A model generated the notes under the pieces. That model ran no database searches, was not told where the DNA came from, and was given only the letters and a program-made list of their open reading frames with translations. From positions 931,001-995,000 of the forward strand of contig JACVTC010000020.1 of NCBI GenBank assembly GCA_016946835.1: DNA of 64,000 nucleotides. The letters are read 5' to 3'. This DNA is from Neocallimastix lanati (nom. inval.) (lineage: Eukaryota; Neocallimastigomycota; Neocallimastigomycetes; Neocallimastigales; Neocallimastigaceae). Position 1 is the stretch's first letter; each line of letters starts with the position of its first letter. The position numbers and the translations under genes were made by a program. Below, piece after piece: positions 35,761-53,076 of the stretch.

Positions 35761-37235
35761 AAAATTATTTATTATTAATTTTTAATTTATTATGATATTA
35801 AAAATATAAATTATACCATTAATATATATATGTAAATGTATAAATGTGTTAATTTTCATATTTTTCATTTTTAATTCTTTAACAATAATATAAAAAAAGA
35901 ATCAATAAATATTAATGAAATTTCAATTTTTTTTTTTTTTAAAAAAAATTATTTAAAACTAATATAAAACTAAAAAATCAATAAATATTAACAACATTAT
36001 TATTTAACTATGAATTTTTAATATTCATAAGAATTTTGAGATTATTTACAATATAACCAAATTATAAAAATAATAATTAATAAAAAAAAAATTATTCATT
36101 ATTACAATAATTTTTTTATTACTATTAAAAGTTTATAATGAAATAGAATTAACTTATATATAATAAAATTCTAATGAAAAATAATAAATTATTAAAGTTA
36201 ATTCTATTTAATTTATTATTTTTCATAGAATTTTAAAATTATATATAATATAAACAAATTATATAAATAATAATTAAAAAAAAAAAAAATGAATCCATAT
36301 ATTATAAATATAATATTGACATTTTAAGTGAACTTTTTTTTCTTCAGGAAAAGATTGATATATTTGTTAAGCATATTATTATCCAAGAAATCTTTTTATT
36401 CTAAAAAGTGAAAAAATTTCATAACTTAATATTTATATTTCATATATAATTATTTTTATATTTTATTTATGATAAATACTATTTTTGTATATTATAAAAG
36501 TAATATTTCAATTTTTACAATAAATCAATATATGAAAATTTTTTTGATTTATATTAAAAATAAATAAAATTAAAGAAATCGGAAATTTTTGAAAATAAAA
36601 TTTCAGAAATAATAAATAATAAATTTTAAAAATTCAAATGTTTTCTATTTTAACATTTATATATTTAAATAATGAATGGAATAAATTTTCATTTCTATAA
36701 AATTTTTATTTATAAAAATTAGCAATTCTCTTAAAATTTAAGTATATAAAATATTTTTATTAATACAAAAATAAAATAAATAAAAAATATATATATATAT
36801 AAAACATTTTCTATAATATATTTATTTTTTATTTTTTATTTTTTTTTTACTAATATTAATTCATTGCTAATTTTTTTAAATGCAACCAATGTTTAACCTT
36901 TAAGTATTTATAATTAGCTTTTCAGTTACACAACAAATACATAATTTATTAATTAGATAGAGTTCGTGTAACATTTAACTTTTTTTATTCTATAATATTG
37001 ACTAGTATGGAAGATAAACAGTTTAAATTTTTTTTTTATTCTATTTTTTTTTTTAAACGAAATAATAAAAAAAAAAAATAAATAATAAAATAGAATAAAA
37101 TATAAAGAATATAAAAAATATAAAGAAAAAAAAAAATAAAAAAATAAACTTAAAAACATAAAATACATAATAAAATATATTACTTTTATTTTTAATTGGT
37201 ATTTCTTTTATTATTTTTTTTATAATATAAAAGTA
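35761..37235. other. AT-rich intergenic DNA
   Basis: No gene. One island at about 36358-36405 follows TTCAG and reads EKIDIFVKHIIIQEIFLF before a stop; part of it recurs at 19337. The right end should hold the DUF218 promoter. Confidence 0.5.
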
Positions 37236-37888
37236 ATGGGATATTATTATGATAAGAAATTTAAATTTTCTTTTAAAGGAAAAGAAAAAGAAAAAGAATT
37301 ACCACAATATCATGAAAACTACTATTCCAGTAATATTAGTAACTGGGTCATAATAAAGCATTATCTCAGAAGATCCTATATATATATAATTTTTATTATA
37401 TTAATAATAATTATATGTTCATATGGTTATTTACCAAATAAAAGTAATGACAATTCTTTAAATGAAAAATTTATTCAAAAATTAGACAAAATTATTTATA
37501 ATTATTATAAAAATACAACAATTCCCGAAATTGAAGATGTAAGATATATTTAAAATTTTTATTAAATAAGAAGTAAAATAAATGATATATAATTATTAAA
37601 CTAATGAAAAAAAAAAATATATTTATTTAAAATTATTATTATTTTATAGCATTTAATTATTGTTGCTGGACACGCAATTAGTAAAACAGTAACAGAAATT
37701 CCAACAAAAATTAAAGATTGGAATATTAAACCTTTTCAAACAGAAGAAATAAACACATTTCTTACACATATTGCAACTGGAATTTTAATTGCTAAATATA
37801 ATAAAAACAGTTCAATAATTTTTTCAGGAGGTAAGAATAAAATAATAATAAAATAATAATAATAATAATAATAGATATATATTATGAT

Positions 37889-37922
<34 letters not shown>

Positions 37923-38255
37923 CCTAAATAGTTTAATAATTATAATAATTATATATATATAAAGGACAAACACAAAATATTGCTGGACCATTAACTGAAG
38001 GACAAACCTATTGGTATATTGCTAATTCAATGAATTGGTTAAATGAAAAAGGTATTCGTAAAAGAGCGACTACAGAAGAATTTGCTAAAGATTCATATGA
38101 AAATCTTTTATATAGTATATGTAGATATCATGAATTTACTGGTAAGTATGAATTTTTAACTTTAAAAAAAAAAAAAAAAAAAATGAAAAAATGAAAATAT
38201 GAACAAATAATAAAATAATATTATTATATTATATTATATTATATTATATAAAATC

Positions 38256-38306
<51 letters not shown>

Positions 38307-38749
38307 ATAAAATTTTATTTTAATGATATACTGTTAATTTATATATTTTAGGCAAATATCCAAAATTTATAACAATGGTCACATATCCATTTAAACATTA
38401 TCGATTCAATAATTTACATCGTGAAACACTCAAATATCCCGAAGACAAATTTCAATTTGTTGGAATTACTTATAATTTAGTAAACTCTCAAAATGCAACC
38501 TCAAAAATATTTCCAAATAAAATTACAGATATTCCAAAAGATGTACCAGAATTCGAATTAAAACATTCTATTACAAATTTCCAAAAAGATCCTCATGGAT
38601 GTAAGGGTATTTTAAAACAAAAGAGAATTGATAGAAATCCATTTAACCGATTTCCGTCATATACTACAAGTTGTCCAGAATTAAAAGAAATTATTAATTA
38701 TTGTATCGAAAATAAAATTTCTAACGAAATTCAATGGGAAAACCTTTAA
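37236..38749 (+). CDS. DUF218 (YdcF/SanA-like) domain membrane protein
   Basis: Four exons: 37236-37538, 37650-37830, 37965-38141, 38352-38749, all GT-AG, giving 352 residues. A basic cytosolic N-terminus is followed by one membrane helix (YIYIIFIILIIIICSYGYL, about residues 48-67), so the protein is probably type II with a lumenal domain. The DUF218 core has HLIIVAGHAI, IIFSGGQTQNIAGP, EFAKDSYENLLYSICRYHEF and KYPKFITMVTYPFKHYRF, the family's G-H, SGG and EN.L.S...... pattern. Fungal members of this size exist in many species, but their activity is unproven. A short direct repeat of the stop-codon region follows immediately. Confidence 0.85.
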
Positions 38750-38840
38750 TTTATTAAATAAAAAATATATCATAATAATTATAATACTTTAAAACAAAAT
38801 TCAATGGGATAACCTTTAATTTATTAAATAAAATATTATA
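38727..38840 (+). repeat. Two-copy tandem duplication of the DUF218 gene end
   Basis: AAATTCAATGGGAAAACC...TTTAATTTATTAAATAAA (from 38727) recurs with one substitution from 38797 (GGGATAACC), period 70 bases. The first copy contains the last five codons and stop of the gene; the second is downstream and non-coding. Confidence 0.9.
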
Positions 38841-38905
38841 TTCATAATAATATAATACTAATTTAAAAATAATAGAATTATTTATAAATATTTTGTAATA
38901 CTATC

Positions 38906-38936
<31 letters not shown>

Positions 38937-39356
38937 AGAATATATAAATATAGTAAAAATTATTTTGAAAAATTTTATAAAAAAAAAAAAAATAGTGTAC
39001 ATAATTTGTAATTAATGTATACAAAATAATTTATGTATTATATTTTGCTTAATGATTGGTTAAACAAAATTTTCAAACAATAGAAACCAAAAAAAAAAAC
39101 AAAAATTTAAAATCTCTCTCTCAAATTTTATTTGTAGTGTCAGTTGGTATGCGTTAAGAACTATTTTATTAATTTGTTTTATTTATTTAAATAAAAGTTA
39201 TAATTATTTCAAATAAATTTTATTAAAAAGAATTTTAAGAAAGAATGAATGATATAATAAAATGAATCAATTATTAATGTAAACCATTTTTTTTTTATTA
39301 CTCCATTTTCATGATGGATTAATAAACAAATTGTATAATAATATAGAAATAACAAA
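38841..39356. other. Promoter and 5' flank of the S20 gene
   Basis: AT-rich with a TAAA repeat at about 38907-38930. A less AT-rich stretch at 39105-39165 (AATCTCTCTCTCAAATTT, GTGTCAGTTGGTATGCG) may carry regulatory or transcript-start sequence. No other gene. Confidence 0.45.
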
Positions 39357-39710
39357 ATGTCTTACCAACAAGATAAGAAGGGTGTTGAAGATGTCAAGAT
39401 TCACAGAATCAGAATCACTTTAACTTCCAGAAATGTTAAGTCTCTTGAAAAGGTTTGCTCTGACCTTATTACCCGTGCCAAGGAATCTCAACTTAAGGTT
39501 AAGGGTCCAGTCCGTCTCCCAACCAAGGTTCTTCGTATTACCACCAGAAAGACTCCATGTGGTGAAGGTTCTAAGACCTGGGATCGTTACGAAATGAGAA
39601 TTCACAAGAGACTCATCGATCTTCACTCCCCAAGTGAAATCGTTAAGAAGATCACTTCCATCTCCATTGAACCAGGAGTTGAAGTCGAAGTTACCATTGC
39701 TAACAACTAA
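39357..39710 (+). CDS. RPS20: 40S ribosomal protein S20 (uS10)
   Basis: Intron-free protein of 117 residues, the usual eukaryotic S20 length. It begins [12 protein letters not shown] and has [60 protein letters not shown] and a C-terminal [11 protein letters not shown] strand. These are the signatures of the small-subunit head protein that is bacterial S10. Codon use is extremely biased toward C/G-ending optimal codons (AAG, ACC, ATC, CGT), matching PFL and unlike the other genes here, consistent with very high expression. The frame is complete; the A-rich sequence before ATG (AACAAAATG) is a normal fungal start context. Confidence 0.98.
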   Translation: MSYQQDKKGVEDVKIHRIRITLTSRNVKSLEKVCSDLITRAKESQLKVKGPVRLPTKVLRITTRKTPCGEGSKTWDRYEMRIHKRLIDLHSPSEIVKKITSISIEPGVEVEVTIANN

Positions 39711-40056
39711 GTTAAATAAAGGCTTTGATAAAATAGCAAATAATAAAAATACAAATAAAATAGACACAAAAATATAAAAAAAAAAAAAAAGAAAAGTTAT
39801 GAGAAATTGTATTAAGTGTTTATTTAAATTTTTATTTATTTTATTTATTTTTTTTTTTATTATTGTTTCTTTTTAGTGGGTTAAATTAGTGTGAATATTT
39901 ATGAATGTTGTAATATAAAATGTTTTTATATAAGGTACAATAAATTTCATTTATTTTTATTTTATTTATTAGAAGTATGTATTTAAAAAATTACATTTAA
40001 AAAAAAAAAAAAAAAGTAAATTGATATATTATAAAATGTTTTATTAAATTTTTTAT
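39711..40056. other. Convergent 3' flanks of RPS20 and CFAP300
   Basis: The two genes point toward each other here, so this stretch should hold both polyadenylation regions. It includes poly-A tracts at 39778-39790 and 39999-40016. No gene. Confidence 0.55.
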
Positions 40057-40838
40057 TTATTGGTAATATGAATCTGAGGCATGATACCAAATTGTTACGT
40101 ATCTATTTAATGGATCTATGGCTAAGTACATAAAATTTTGTGGATGTTCCATCGGGAAGAGTGGGGATATTGAAGAATCTAAATCGTTGATTTTATATAC
40201 CATTGAGAGGACATTTAATTTTTTCGTCTTATTATCCCTTGTAACTCTGTAGTTGAAAGAAAATAAAAATAATAAATAATAAATAATAAATAATAATATA
40301 TAATATATAATTAAATAATAGTAGATTATAGAATAAATAAGGAATATATTAATAATATACATTTATTAGGGAATAATTTTTTAAAAATTTTTTTTTTTTA
40401 AATTTTTAATTTTTAGTTAATTCAAAAAAAAAAAATGTAAATTTTAGTTATGATTTTTTTTTTTTTATATTATAAAAAAAAAAAAAAAAAAAAAAGTTCT
40501 ATTATAATCTATTAAATAATATAAATATAATTTTAAATATCTATTTTAAAAGGAAAAAAAAGTTTTAATTTTTTTTTTTTTACCTGACAAAATCTTTATA
40601 TAAAAGTTTACTTATTTCAAAATATTTTTGAATGTCATCTTCATATTGACAAATGTAACCGCCTAAACAAATAGATTTGAAAATATGGAATAGAAATTCT
40701 TTACGGTCTTCTTCTGTGAAAATATCATAGGTTTCAAATTCTGGCATTAATATACATTTACGGAGTTCATCCGACACTAAAAAGTGATCCGTATATTCGT
40801 CAAAACATTTAATGATAGATCCGTCAGAACGAATAACA

Positions 40839-40875
<37 letters not shown>

Positions 40876-40998
40876 CAAAAAAAATAATAATAATAACAAT
40901 AATAATAATAATAAATAAATAAACAAATAAATAAATAATAATATAAAAATAAATAAAAATATAAATATAAATAAAAATATAAATATAAATAAAATAAA

Positions 40999-41029
<31 letters not shown>

Positions 41030-41817
41030 TAAAATAAAAAAAATAAAACAAAATAAATTTATATATATTAAATTATTAATATTATACATTATTTAAATCA
41101 ATATAATAAAATAAAATTAAATTAAATTAAATTAAATAGCGTTTTAATAACTGTTTGTTTATATTTAATTATTTATTTATTTTTACAATTACCATTTTGT
41201 TCTAATTTATCAAAGAAATCCAAAGAAGTTACTGTTCTATTTAACTCTTCAAATTGAATATTTTTAACTTCACCAAGATGTCCCCATTGATCCATAGAAC
41301 TATATACCTTAAGTACTGAACGAACAACAGGATTATTAAAGAAATTTTGAAGAAAATCTTCTATTTGATAAGATTGAAAATATTCATCGTAAGAAAAACG
41401 TTCAACATAAGTATGACCTGCTAAACCCCTTTCATTAATTCATATATATTTTGTTTATTTAATATTAATATTTTTTATCTTTAGTTTTATTTTTATTTTT
41501 ATTAGCCTTTGTTTAAAATAATTTTAATTTAAAAATAAATTGTAAAAAAAAAAAAAAAAAAAATTATCTACATTTCATATTAAAAAAGAAAAAAAAATAT
41601 ATATAACTTTTTAAATTTTTATCATCAATTTTTATTATTGTTATTATTTTTACCATTTTTCAAAATATTCTTTAGTTTCTTTATTATTAAAACCTGGGAA
41701 TTTTGCGTTAGGAAGATAAGTAAAATTGAATTTTATTTTTTCTCCTTTATTCTTTAATGATTTTTCAATTTCAATCTTATTAGTTTCTTCTGTTGTTGGT
41801 TCTATTTCAGTAATCAT
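40057..41817 (-). CDS. CFAP300: CFAP300 (C11orf70)-like cilia and flagella dynein-arm assembly protein
   Basis: Exons in transcript order: 41817-41654, 41428-41193, 40839-40584, 40246-40057; the joined protein is 281 residues, close to animal CFAP300. Diagnostic stretches are FSYDEYFQSYQIEDFLQNFF, CFDEYTDHFLVSDELRK, EEDRKEFLFHIFKSICLGG, QKYFEISKLLYKDFV and IDPLNRYVTIWYH. In animals and algae the protein works in the cytoplasm to deliver or assemble axonemal dynein arms. Its presence implies a motile flagellated stage, matching zoospores of chytrid-like and anaerobic fungi. The acceptor of exon 3 is preceded on the sense strand by a pure A tract (40840-40866) rather than pyrimidines, which is odd, but the join is required to keep the frame. 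Confidence 0.9.
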
Positions 41818-41827
41818 TTTTTATTTT

Positions 41828-41861
<34 letters not shown>

Positions 41862-43619
41862 TTTTTTGTTTTCTTTGTTTAATTAATATTTCTTTAAAAA
41901 ATATACTTTATATAAAAAGTAGCCCTATTAATTGTTTTTATAAACTATTTAAATAATATATCTATTAAAAAAAAAAAAAAAAAAAGTTTTTAGCTAACTA
42001 AAAAAAAATATATTAAAATAAATAAAATAATAATAATAATTATTATTATAATAAAAATAAAAATAAATTAAAGTTTAATTAAAAAATATTTTTAAAGTTT
42101 TGTTTTACAGTGATTATAGTTTTTTTATTATTATTTTTTTTTAATTATTTTTTTTTTATTTAAAATATTTATTTATTTATTTATTTATTTATCTATTTAT
42201 TTATTCATAAAGTAAATTAATAAATTAAAAATTATCATATATGTAAATTTTAGATATTAATTGATATATTTTACTTCATATTAAAAAAAGGTTTTCTTTT
42301 ACTTACTTATTATATAACCATTTTTTTTAAGTCAAAGAAATATTCCTTTAATAATTATATATAAATATAAAAATTACATGTCTATATTTTTAAAATTCTT
42401 TTTCATTTTTTTTTTTTTACATCAGTTTTAATTTTGATTTCCTCTAAATTTTTTTTTCTATGTACATAAATTAAAATTAAAATACTTTATTATTTCTTCA
42501 TAATTTATATCACATGCTATTATTCTTATCTTCTATTATATGTAATATTTAAAATTATTAACTTATAAATAATAATATTTAAATATATTTTATAATAATA
42601 AAAAAAAAAATACAAATAATTAATAATGATACATAAAAGAATTTTATTAGTATTATAATTAATAATTAATAATCAAGTATTGAGCTAGATTTGGTTTTCT
42701 TCCATCAATAATAAGTTTATTTCCTATTGAATTAATTAGGTTATTCTATTTTAAATTTTTTCTTTATCACCTATAATTTTATGAACATATTATTTTTTTC
42801 TTAAATAGAAATTGATTTTCATTACTAATATTCATACATAACCATTTAGTTAAAAAAATATTAAAAATATTGTTTATAAGACATCTATTTTTATTTTTAT
42901 TTTTATCTATTTATTTATTTATTTATTTACATTATTAGTTATTTAAATAATTTTAGTAATTCTAGTAGTATTATAGTATATATTAAAATCTTTCATATAT
43001 AAATAATGAAGATTATGAATAACTTTACTAGCAATAATTTTAAATAAATCTGTTTTATAATTTTTTTTTAAAAAAAAATATTATTTACTTATATTTAGTA
43101 CATTTAAAATATATCATTTATATATATATATATATAATAGATTATTTAAAAATAACACAAATGAAAAGTTAATATGACATTACTAGTAATATTTTTATAA
43201 ATAAAATAATTATAAATAATAATATTTATATTTATTTAATTTCAATTTGCTATATATGGTCAATTGATCAAAACTACTTTTATTTTAATTAAAGAAAAAA
43301 AATTGACTTTTCTATTAAGTATAGACAGTATTTAATAATAATTGGTTGTTGATTTTCACAAAGGAAAAAAGTTTAAATATATAATTTATTTTTCCACTTT
43401 CTTGAATAAATTAAAATTTTAATAAATTAATTAAACATAAAAAAAATAAAAAATAAAAAATAAAAATGAAAAAAAAATAAAAAAATAAAAAAATAAAAAT
43501 AAAAAAAAAAAATAAAAAATAAAAAAAAATAAAAATAAAAAAAAAATAAAATGAAAAAAAAAAAATAAAATATAAAATATAATAAAAAATTAAAAATGAA
43601 ATGAAATGGATAATTTAGT

Positions 43620-43653
<34 letters not shown>

Positions 43654-43956
43654 TATTAATATATATAAATCAATTATAATATATTTATTGCTAAATAATT
43701 TTTATCTGTTTTATAATTTAATAATTTATTTATCTATTTATTTATTTATTTATATATGATTACTTATATATTTTATTATTTATTATTAATTAATACTCTT
43801 TATTATTTATTTATTATTATTTATTTATTATTTATTATTTATTATTTATTATTATTTATTATTTATTATTTATTATTTATTATTTATTATTTATTATTTA
43901 TTATTTATTATTTATTATTTATTATTTATTATTTATTATTATTCATTTATTCATTT

Positions 43957-44004
<48 letters not shown>

Positions 44005-44522
44005 TAAAATAAAATTTATTTCAACTCTAATTTCTAATTTATATTATTACTTAATAATCAACTAATAAAATTTTTTTGATCATATTATAGGAATATAAAA
44101 CCAATATTTAAAAAATAGGGAAAAAATTCTAATTGTTGAATGGTCGGTTTAAATCAAAACATAAACAATTTATTCAATACAATATACATGAAAAGGTTAA
44201 AATTCTTATCTATAAAATATATATAAAAAAAATCTTTTATTGATAACAATAAATTAAAATTTATTAATAATGAAAAAAAAAAAAAAAAAAAAAGATAATG
44301 ATAAATACTTTAAAAAAAATATTGATAATAAAAATTTATAAAAATATTATATGATAAAAAAAAACTGTAATAAAAATTGATAATAATAATTAACTATAAT
44401 AAATCCTTTTATTTAAAATAAAAACATATTTTTTTATTCTTCTATATTAAAATAATTATTATTTTAAATTTATAAAATATTATGTATGATTTATATATAA
44501 ATATTCATAAATAGAAAAATAG

Positions 44523-44555
<33 letters not shown>

Positions 44556-45959
44556 AAGAAAGAAAGAAAGAAATTATATTATTATAATTATTTCTTGGTT
44601 TACGTTTACCATAATAAAAGATTTTAATAAAAAAAAAAAAAAAAAAACTTCGTGTTAAATAAAAAAATTAAACATAAAAAAGTTTTTGATCATCTAAAAA
44701 TTAATGCATAATCTATTGACATAAAATATATATTGTAATATATTGTAATAAATGTTTTTAGGATAGAATAGAGTTTAATTTTTTTGGTGGTATAAAAAAT
44801 TTTTTTTTTTAATCTGTTAATTTCTACCTAATAAATTCAATTACATATGAATTTATAATACTATATATTAATATATTTATTAATAAATAATAATAATAAA
44901 TATAAAAAAATAAAATATAAATTATTATATATTCATTATAATAGAATTATTAATTATTATTAATTATTATATTAATTATATAATATCATATATTTATAAT
45001 TTATAATTATTGCTTATATTATTTAAAAGGTAATATATATTTAAAAACAGCCTTTTGTTAAAGTTATTAAGATAATTCTTCTAATTGTAGATTTCTTTTT
45101 TTTTTTTATATATATAGTATTAATAATAATACTCTTGGGCTATTATTCTATAAAGAAATTAAGAAATAAACTAAATAAATAAAGGAAATTTTTGAATATA
45201 GGCTATCTCTTAATAATAAATAACAATTATTTAATATCATAGTTGTTTTAATCTTTAATAATAACAATAATATTATTATAAGAAAAAGTATTGTTTTATT
45301 AATCTATCTAATCTTATTTATTAAAACTTTTTTTTTCTTTCTTTTTTATTTTTCTTTTTTAATAATTAATTTAAAATTCATATAAATAAGATTATTTAAT
45401 CATTTTCATTAATAAATTTAATAATATATTTTAAATTATATATTTAATAGCAACATATATTATAAAATAATATAAAATTCAGATTATTCAATGTGTAATA
45501 CATAAATTAATTATTATTATATAATATATAAGCAAATTTATAATTTATTAAAATCAAATTCATAAACTGTAAGCAATTTATGATTCAACTATAAATAATT
45601 ATTAAATTTCTTAAAATTTAAAATCATTTCAAATTATTAATAGCACATATTAAATTAAAAATATATCCTTCAATATTTATCAAAATTAATGTTATTAAAA
45701 TTTGAATAATACTAAAATTTTTAAAAAATAAATTAAAAAAAATAAGAATAAAAATAAAAAAAAATAAAAATTATATCATTTTTATTATATATATATATAT
45801 ATATATATATTCCACGCATTTTCAGTTTCTATTAAAAAAATAATATATATATATATATAATTTTTAACATATTTAAAAACCTTTGTTTATTTTATCTTAA
45901 AAATATATTAATTTTAAATTATTTAATAAAAATAATTTTATAATATACAATAAATAACA
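41818..45959. other. 4.1-kb gene-free AT-rich region
   Basis: Diverged simple repeats throughout: T-rich at 41829-41860, AAAAAT repeats at 43440-43560, TTATTTA repeats at 43740-44005, poly-A at 43622-43650 and 44523-44552 followed by (GAAA)n. I see no coding frame or RNA gene. It should include the divergent promoters of CFAP300 and the PP2C gene. Confidence 0.6.
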
Positions 45960-47484
45960 ATGGAACTTACAACCGAAATATGGTTAAATAGTAAAATTTC
46001 ACCAAATCTTTCCAATGTTCATCCTATAAAACGATCTTTATTCCCAATAAGTATTTCTTCAAATTCTGTAGCAGGAAAAAGTCATTTCTATAATGACAAT
46101 GAAGTTGTTGTAAATGAAGATATATGTGGTACTTTTGAATTTAATTCTAGAACTGAATATATAAATAAATCAACCGAATTTCCAACAGATTATGACGATA
46201 TTGTAACAGGAATATTTTTAGCTGATGGTCATGGTGAAAATAGAATTGTTCCAAAGGATAGCGTAAATATGATATTTGTTTTATTATTATTATTATTATT
46301 ATATAAAATGAAAAAAAAAAAAAATAATAATAAACTAGTACATTCACAAACATACAAAAAAAAAAAAAAAAAAGGAAAAAGGAAAAATATAAGTAAAAAG
46401 AAATTTCAAATAAAAAAATAATATAATAGAAAATTTCAAATATATTAATATAAATAAAAATAGTTTATAATAATAAATAAAAAAAATAAAAAATAAAAAA
46501 TAAAGTAATACTAAAAGTGTATAAATATTAGATATAACTACATTTATATCTAGAATAAAATATGAACTGTATGGTTATATATTATATATATCTATGTATT
46601 TATCAAATTAATAACTATATATATGTTTAGATAGATAAATTTTTATTATTTGTTTGTTTGTTTTTTTAAATTTTATAATGATAGTAAAAGTTTATTTGAA
46701 TATTCAATCCTACTTTTATTTATATATATATATATTTATTTATTTATTTATATTAATTTATTATTAAATAATTATTATATTAAAAAATATACATATAATA
46801 GTCAAAATGGATAGGTAGTGGAGGTGAACGTTTTGTTGCTATTGTTCAAAAAAATATCACTACTGTCCTAAAATCAATATTTCAAATGGCAAATTATGGA
46901 GTTAAACGTGATTTAGAAATGGAAAAAAGATATAAATATTTTTATCCAACCACAAAGGAAGAACAGGAAAAAAAACTTGAAAATTCATTTTTAAAGCATT
47001 TAAGAGAAGGAATGAGAAATTTCCATAGAATGATGGACCAAACTTTAAGTGATGAAGATCCTTCTCTTTGTAACGATAATGGTTCTACTATTTGTATTTG
47101 TCTTATTTGGAGAAATTATTTATTTTGTTTAAATATAGGTGATTCAAATATGATGATATTTGATCCTTTGACCGGCAAAGCTTTAAAAGTATGGAAAAGA
47201 CCCCAGAAAGATGATATGTATAATGTATGTTCATATGATGATACATTAGCCTCATACCCCGATTATCTTCATGAAGGTCAAACTCTATATTCTGTAAAGC
47301 AGGATTATAATTTCATTAGTGAATACTGTAAACAATTTGCTACATTGAAAGGAAGATGTAATTTTTTCTTTATTTTTCTATTTAATAGAAAAAAAAATAA
47401 CAAAAATAAAAAAATATAAAAATATAAGAAAATATATATAATAAATATTCTATTTAATAAAATTGAATAATAATAATAATAAAC

Positions 47485-47517
<33 letters not shown>

Positions 47518-47556
47518 TTTAAATCATCATCAATATTATTTAAATTAATATACTCA

Positions 47557-47600
<44 letters not shown>

Positions 47601-48496
47601 CATAATTATTATAAATATAAATAGATTTCTATTCACTAACAAGCCCATCATCAATATATGGTTTATCATTAACAAATACACTTGGAAATAGAAATCATGC
47701 TGGAAGAACTTTAGGCAGAACCTCAGTATATGAATTTAATATTCAATCTCTACTAGAAAAAACAGAAGGAAACCGTTTTTCTATAATGTGTGTTACGGAT
47801 GGTATAAAAGATGTATTAGATTCCACTGAAATAGGAAGTTTTCTTTCTGATTTTCAAAATGGTATAGATCAAAAATATGAAAAAATTAAGGAAGAAGTAG
47901 AAAATGAAAGAAGAAGAAGAGAAATTTATCGTAAATATGAAATGGAATTTGATACCGGAGTAAGAAGTAAATCAACTAATAATTTATCTTCAGTATTAGT
48001 TGTAGAAAATACATTGAAAGAAATGACAATTGATGATCCAATAGTTAATAATATGGATTTACAAGAAGTCAAGAATAAATTAAAGAAAATAATACAAGGT
48101 TATAATAAGGAAAAGCCATTAGATATCTATGATACTAACTCCTTAAATATCATTTTAAAAACATTTAAAGAAAATAATATTAATTCATTCAAGAACTCTG
48201 ATTATTATACCAGTATTTCTAATACTGAATCAAATTCAAATCCTAATGAGGAATCGATATCCCAGGAAGAACAACAATTACAACAATCACAATCTACAAA
48301 TTCACCAAGTAAAAGTTATTATCATGAATTTTTGGTATGTTTAACCAATTTTGCTTCTCTTTGTCAAACTTTAGATGATTGTACTGCAATTAATATGGAA
48401 ATTACTGGTATAAATCCTTCTTTGCTTAGAAATGATGAAGAGACTACAAATACAATTAATAGTACTAATACTAATGAAGATAAAATGGAACTATAG
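45960..48496 (+). CDS. PP2C (PPM)-family protein phosphatase, divergent
   Basis: Three exons: 45960-46262, 46802-47357, 47625-48496, GT-AG, 576 residues. PPM motifs in order: NEDICGTFEF, LADGHGE (Asp89-Gly90), NDNGSTICICLIWRNYLFCL with LNIGDSNMMIFD, SLTNTLGNRNH (in place of the usual SRALGD), CVTDGIKDVL (Asp345) and LDDCTAINMEI (Asp537/538). The aspartates that bind the two metal ions therefore appear present, so it is probably a catalytically active Ser/Thr phosphatase, although the loops between motifs differ much from typical PP2C. An inserted charged coiled-coil-like segment (KIKEEVENERRRREIYRKYE) and a long Asn/Ser/Gln-rich stretch separate the last two motifs. Closest family member and substrates cannot be told. 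Confidence 0.8.
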
Positions 48497-49165
48497 ATTT
48501 TTTTTTTTTTTTTTATTTTTTAATAATTATATTTATATAAAATAAATAAATAAATAAGTAAATAAATAAATAAAAATAGATGTTTTATAAACAAAATTTT
48601 TAGTAATCTTTCTTTTTTATATAATAATAATAATAATAATATATATATATATATGAAAAAAAAAAAAAAAAAAAAAATTAACAATACCTTATAAATGCAA
48701 ATAATAAAAAAATAAAATAAATAAAATAAAATAAATAATAAATAATAAAATTAAAAAAAAAAAAATAAAGAAATAAATAAATTAAAATAAAATAAATTTT
48801 ATAATAAAATTTTTATAACTTATTTTTTTTACAATTTACTACTTTATATATGTAATAAAGAAAAAAATACAATAAATAACTAAATTTTATATTTATATTA
48901 TAATTTATTTTAATTTTCTTATTATTACAAAGCTTTTTTTTTTATTTTTAAAAAAAAAAAATTTTTAAAAATTAAAAGATATTAATCAATGGTTGAATTT
49001 TTAAACTTTTTTTTTTATATATCAACTGTAATCATATATATTTATTTATTATTATTAAATCTCTTATATTATTTTTTGTCCAATAAAATTTCTATATAAT
49101 TAGAATAACAATGATTTATTTTTTTTTTTTTATTATTTTTTTTTTTTACTGATTTATTTATCTAT
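48497..49165. other. Convergent 3' flanks of the PP2C and SKI8 genes
   Basis: Poly-T directly after the PP2C stop, AAT and AT repeats at 48620-48655, AAAAT-type repeats to 48800. Nothing coding. Confidence 0.6.

Positions 49166-53076
<3,911 letters not shown>

Noticed and set aside
39420..39767. Minus-strand frame of 115 residues opposite RPS20
   Set aside because: Antisense shadow caused by the strong codon bias of the ribosomal protein gene.
46147..46353. Minus-strand 68-residue frame across the first PP2C exon and intron
   Set aside because: Ile/Tyr-rich shadow covering an intron microsatellite; no homology.
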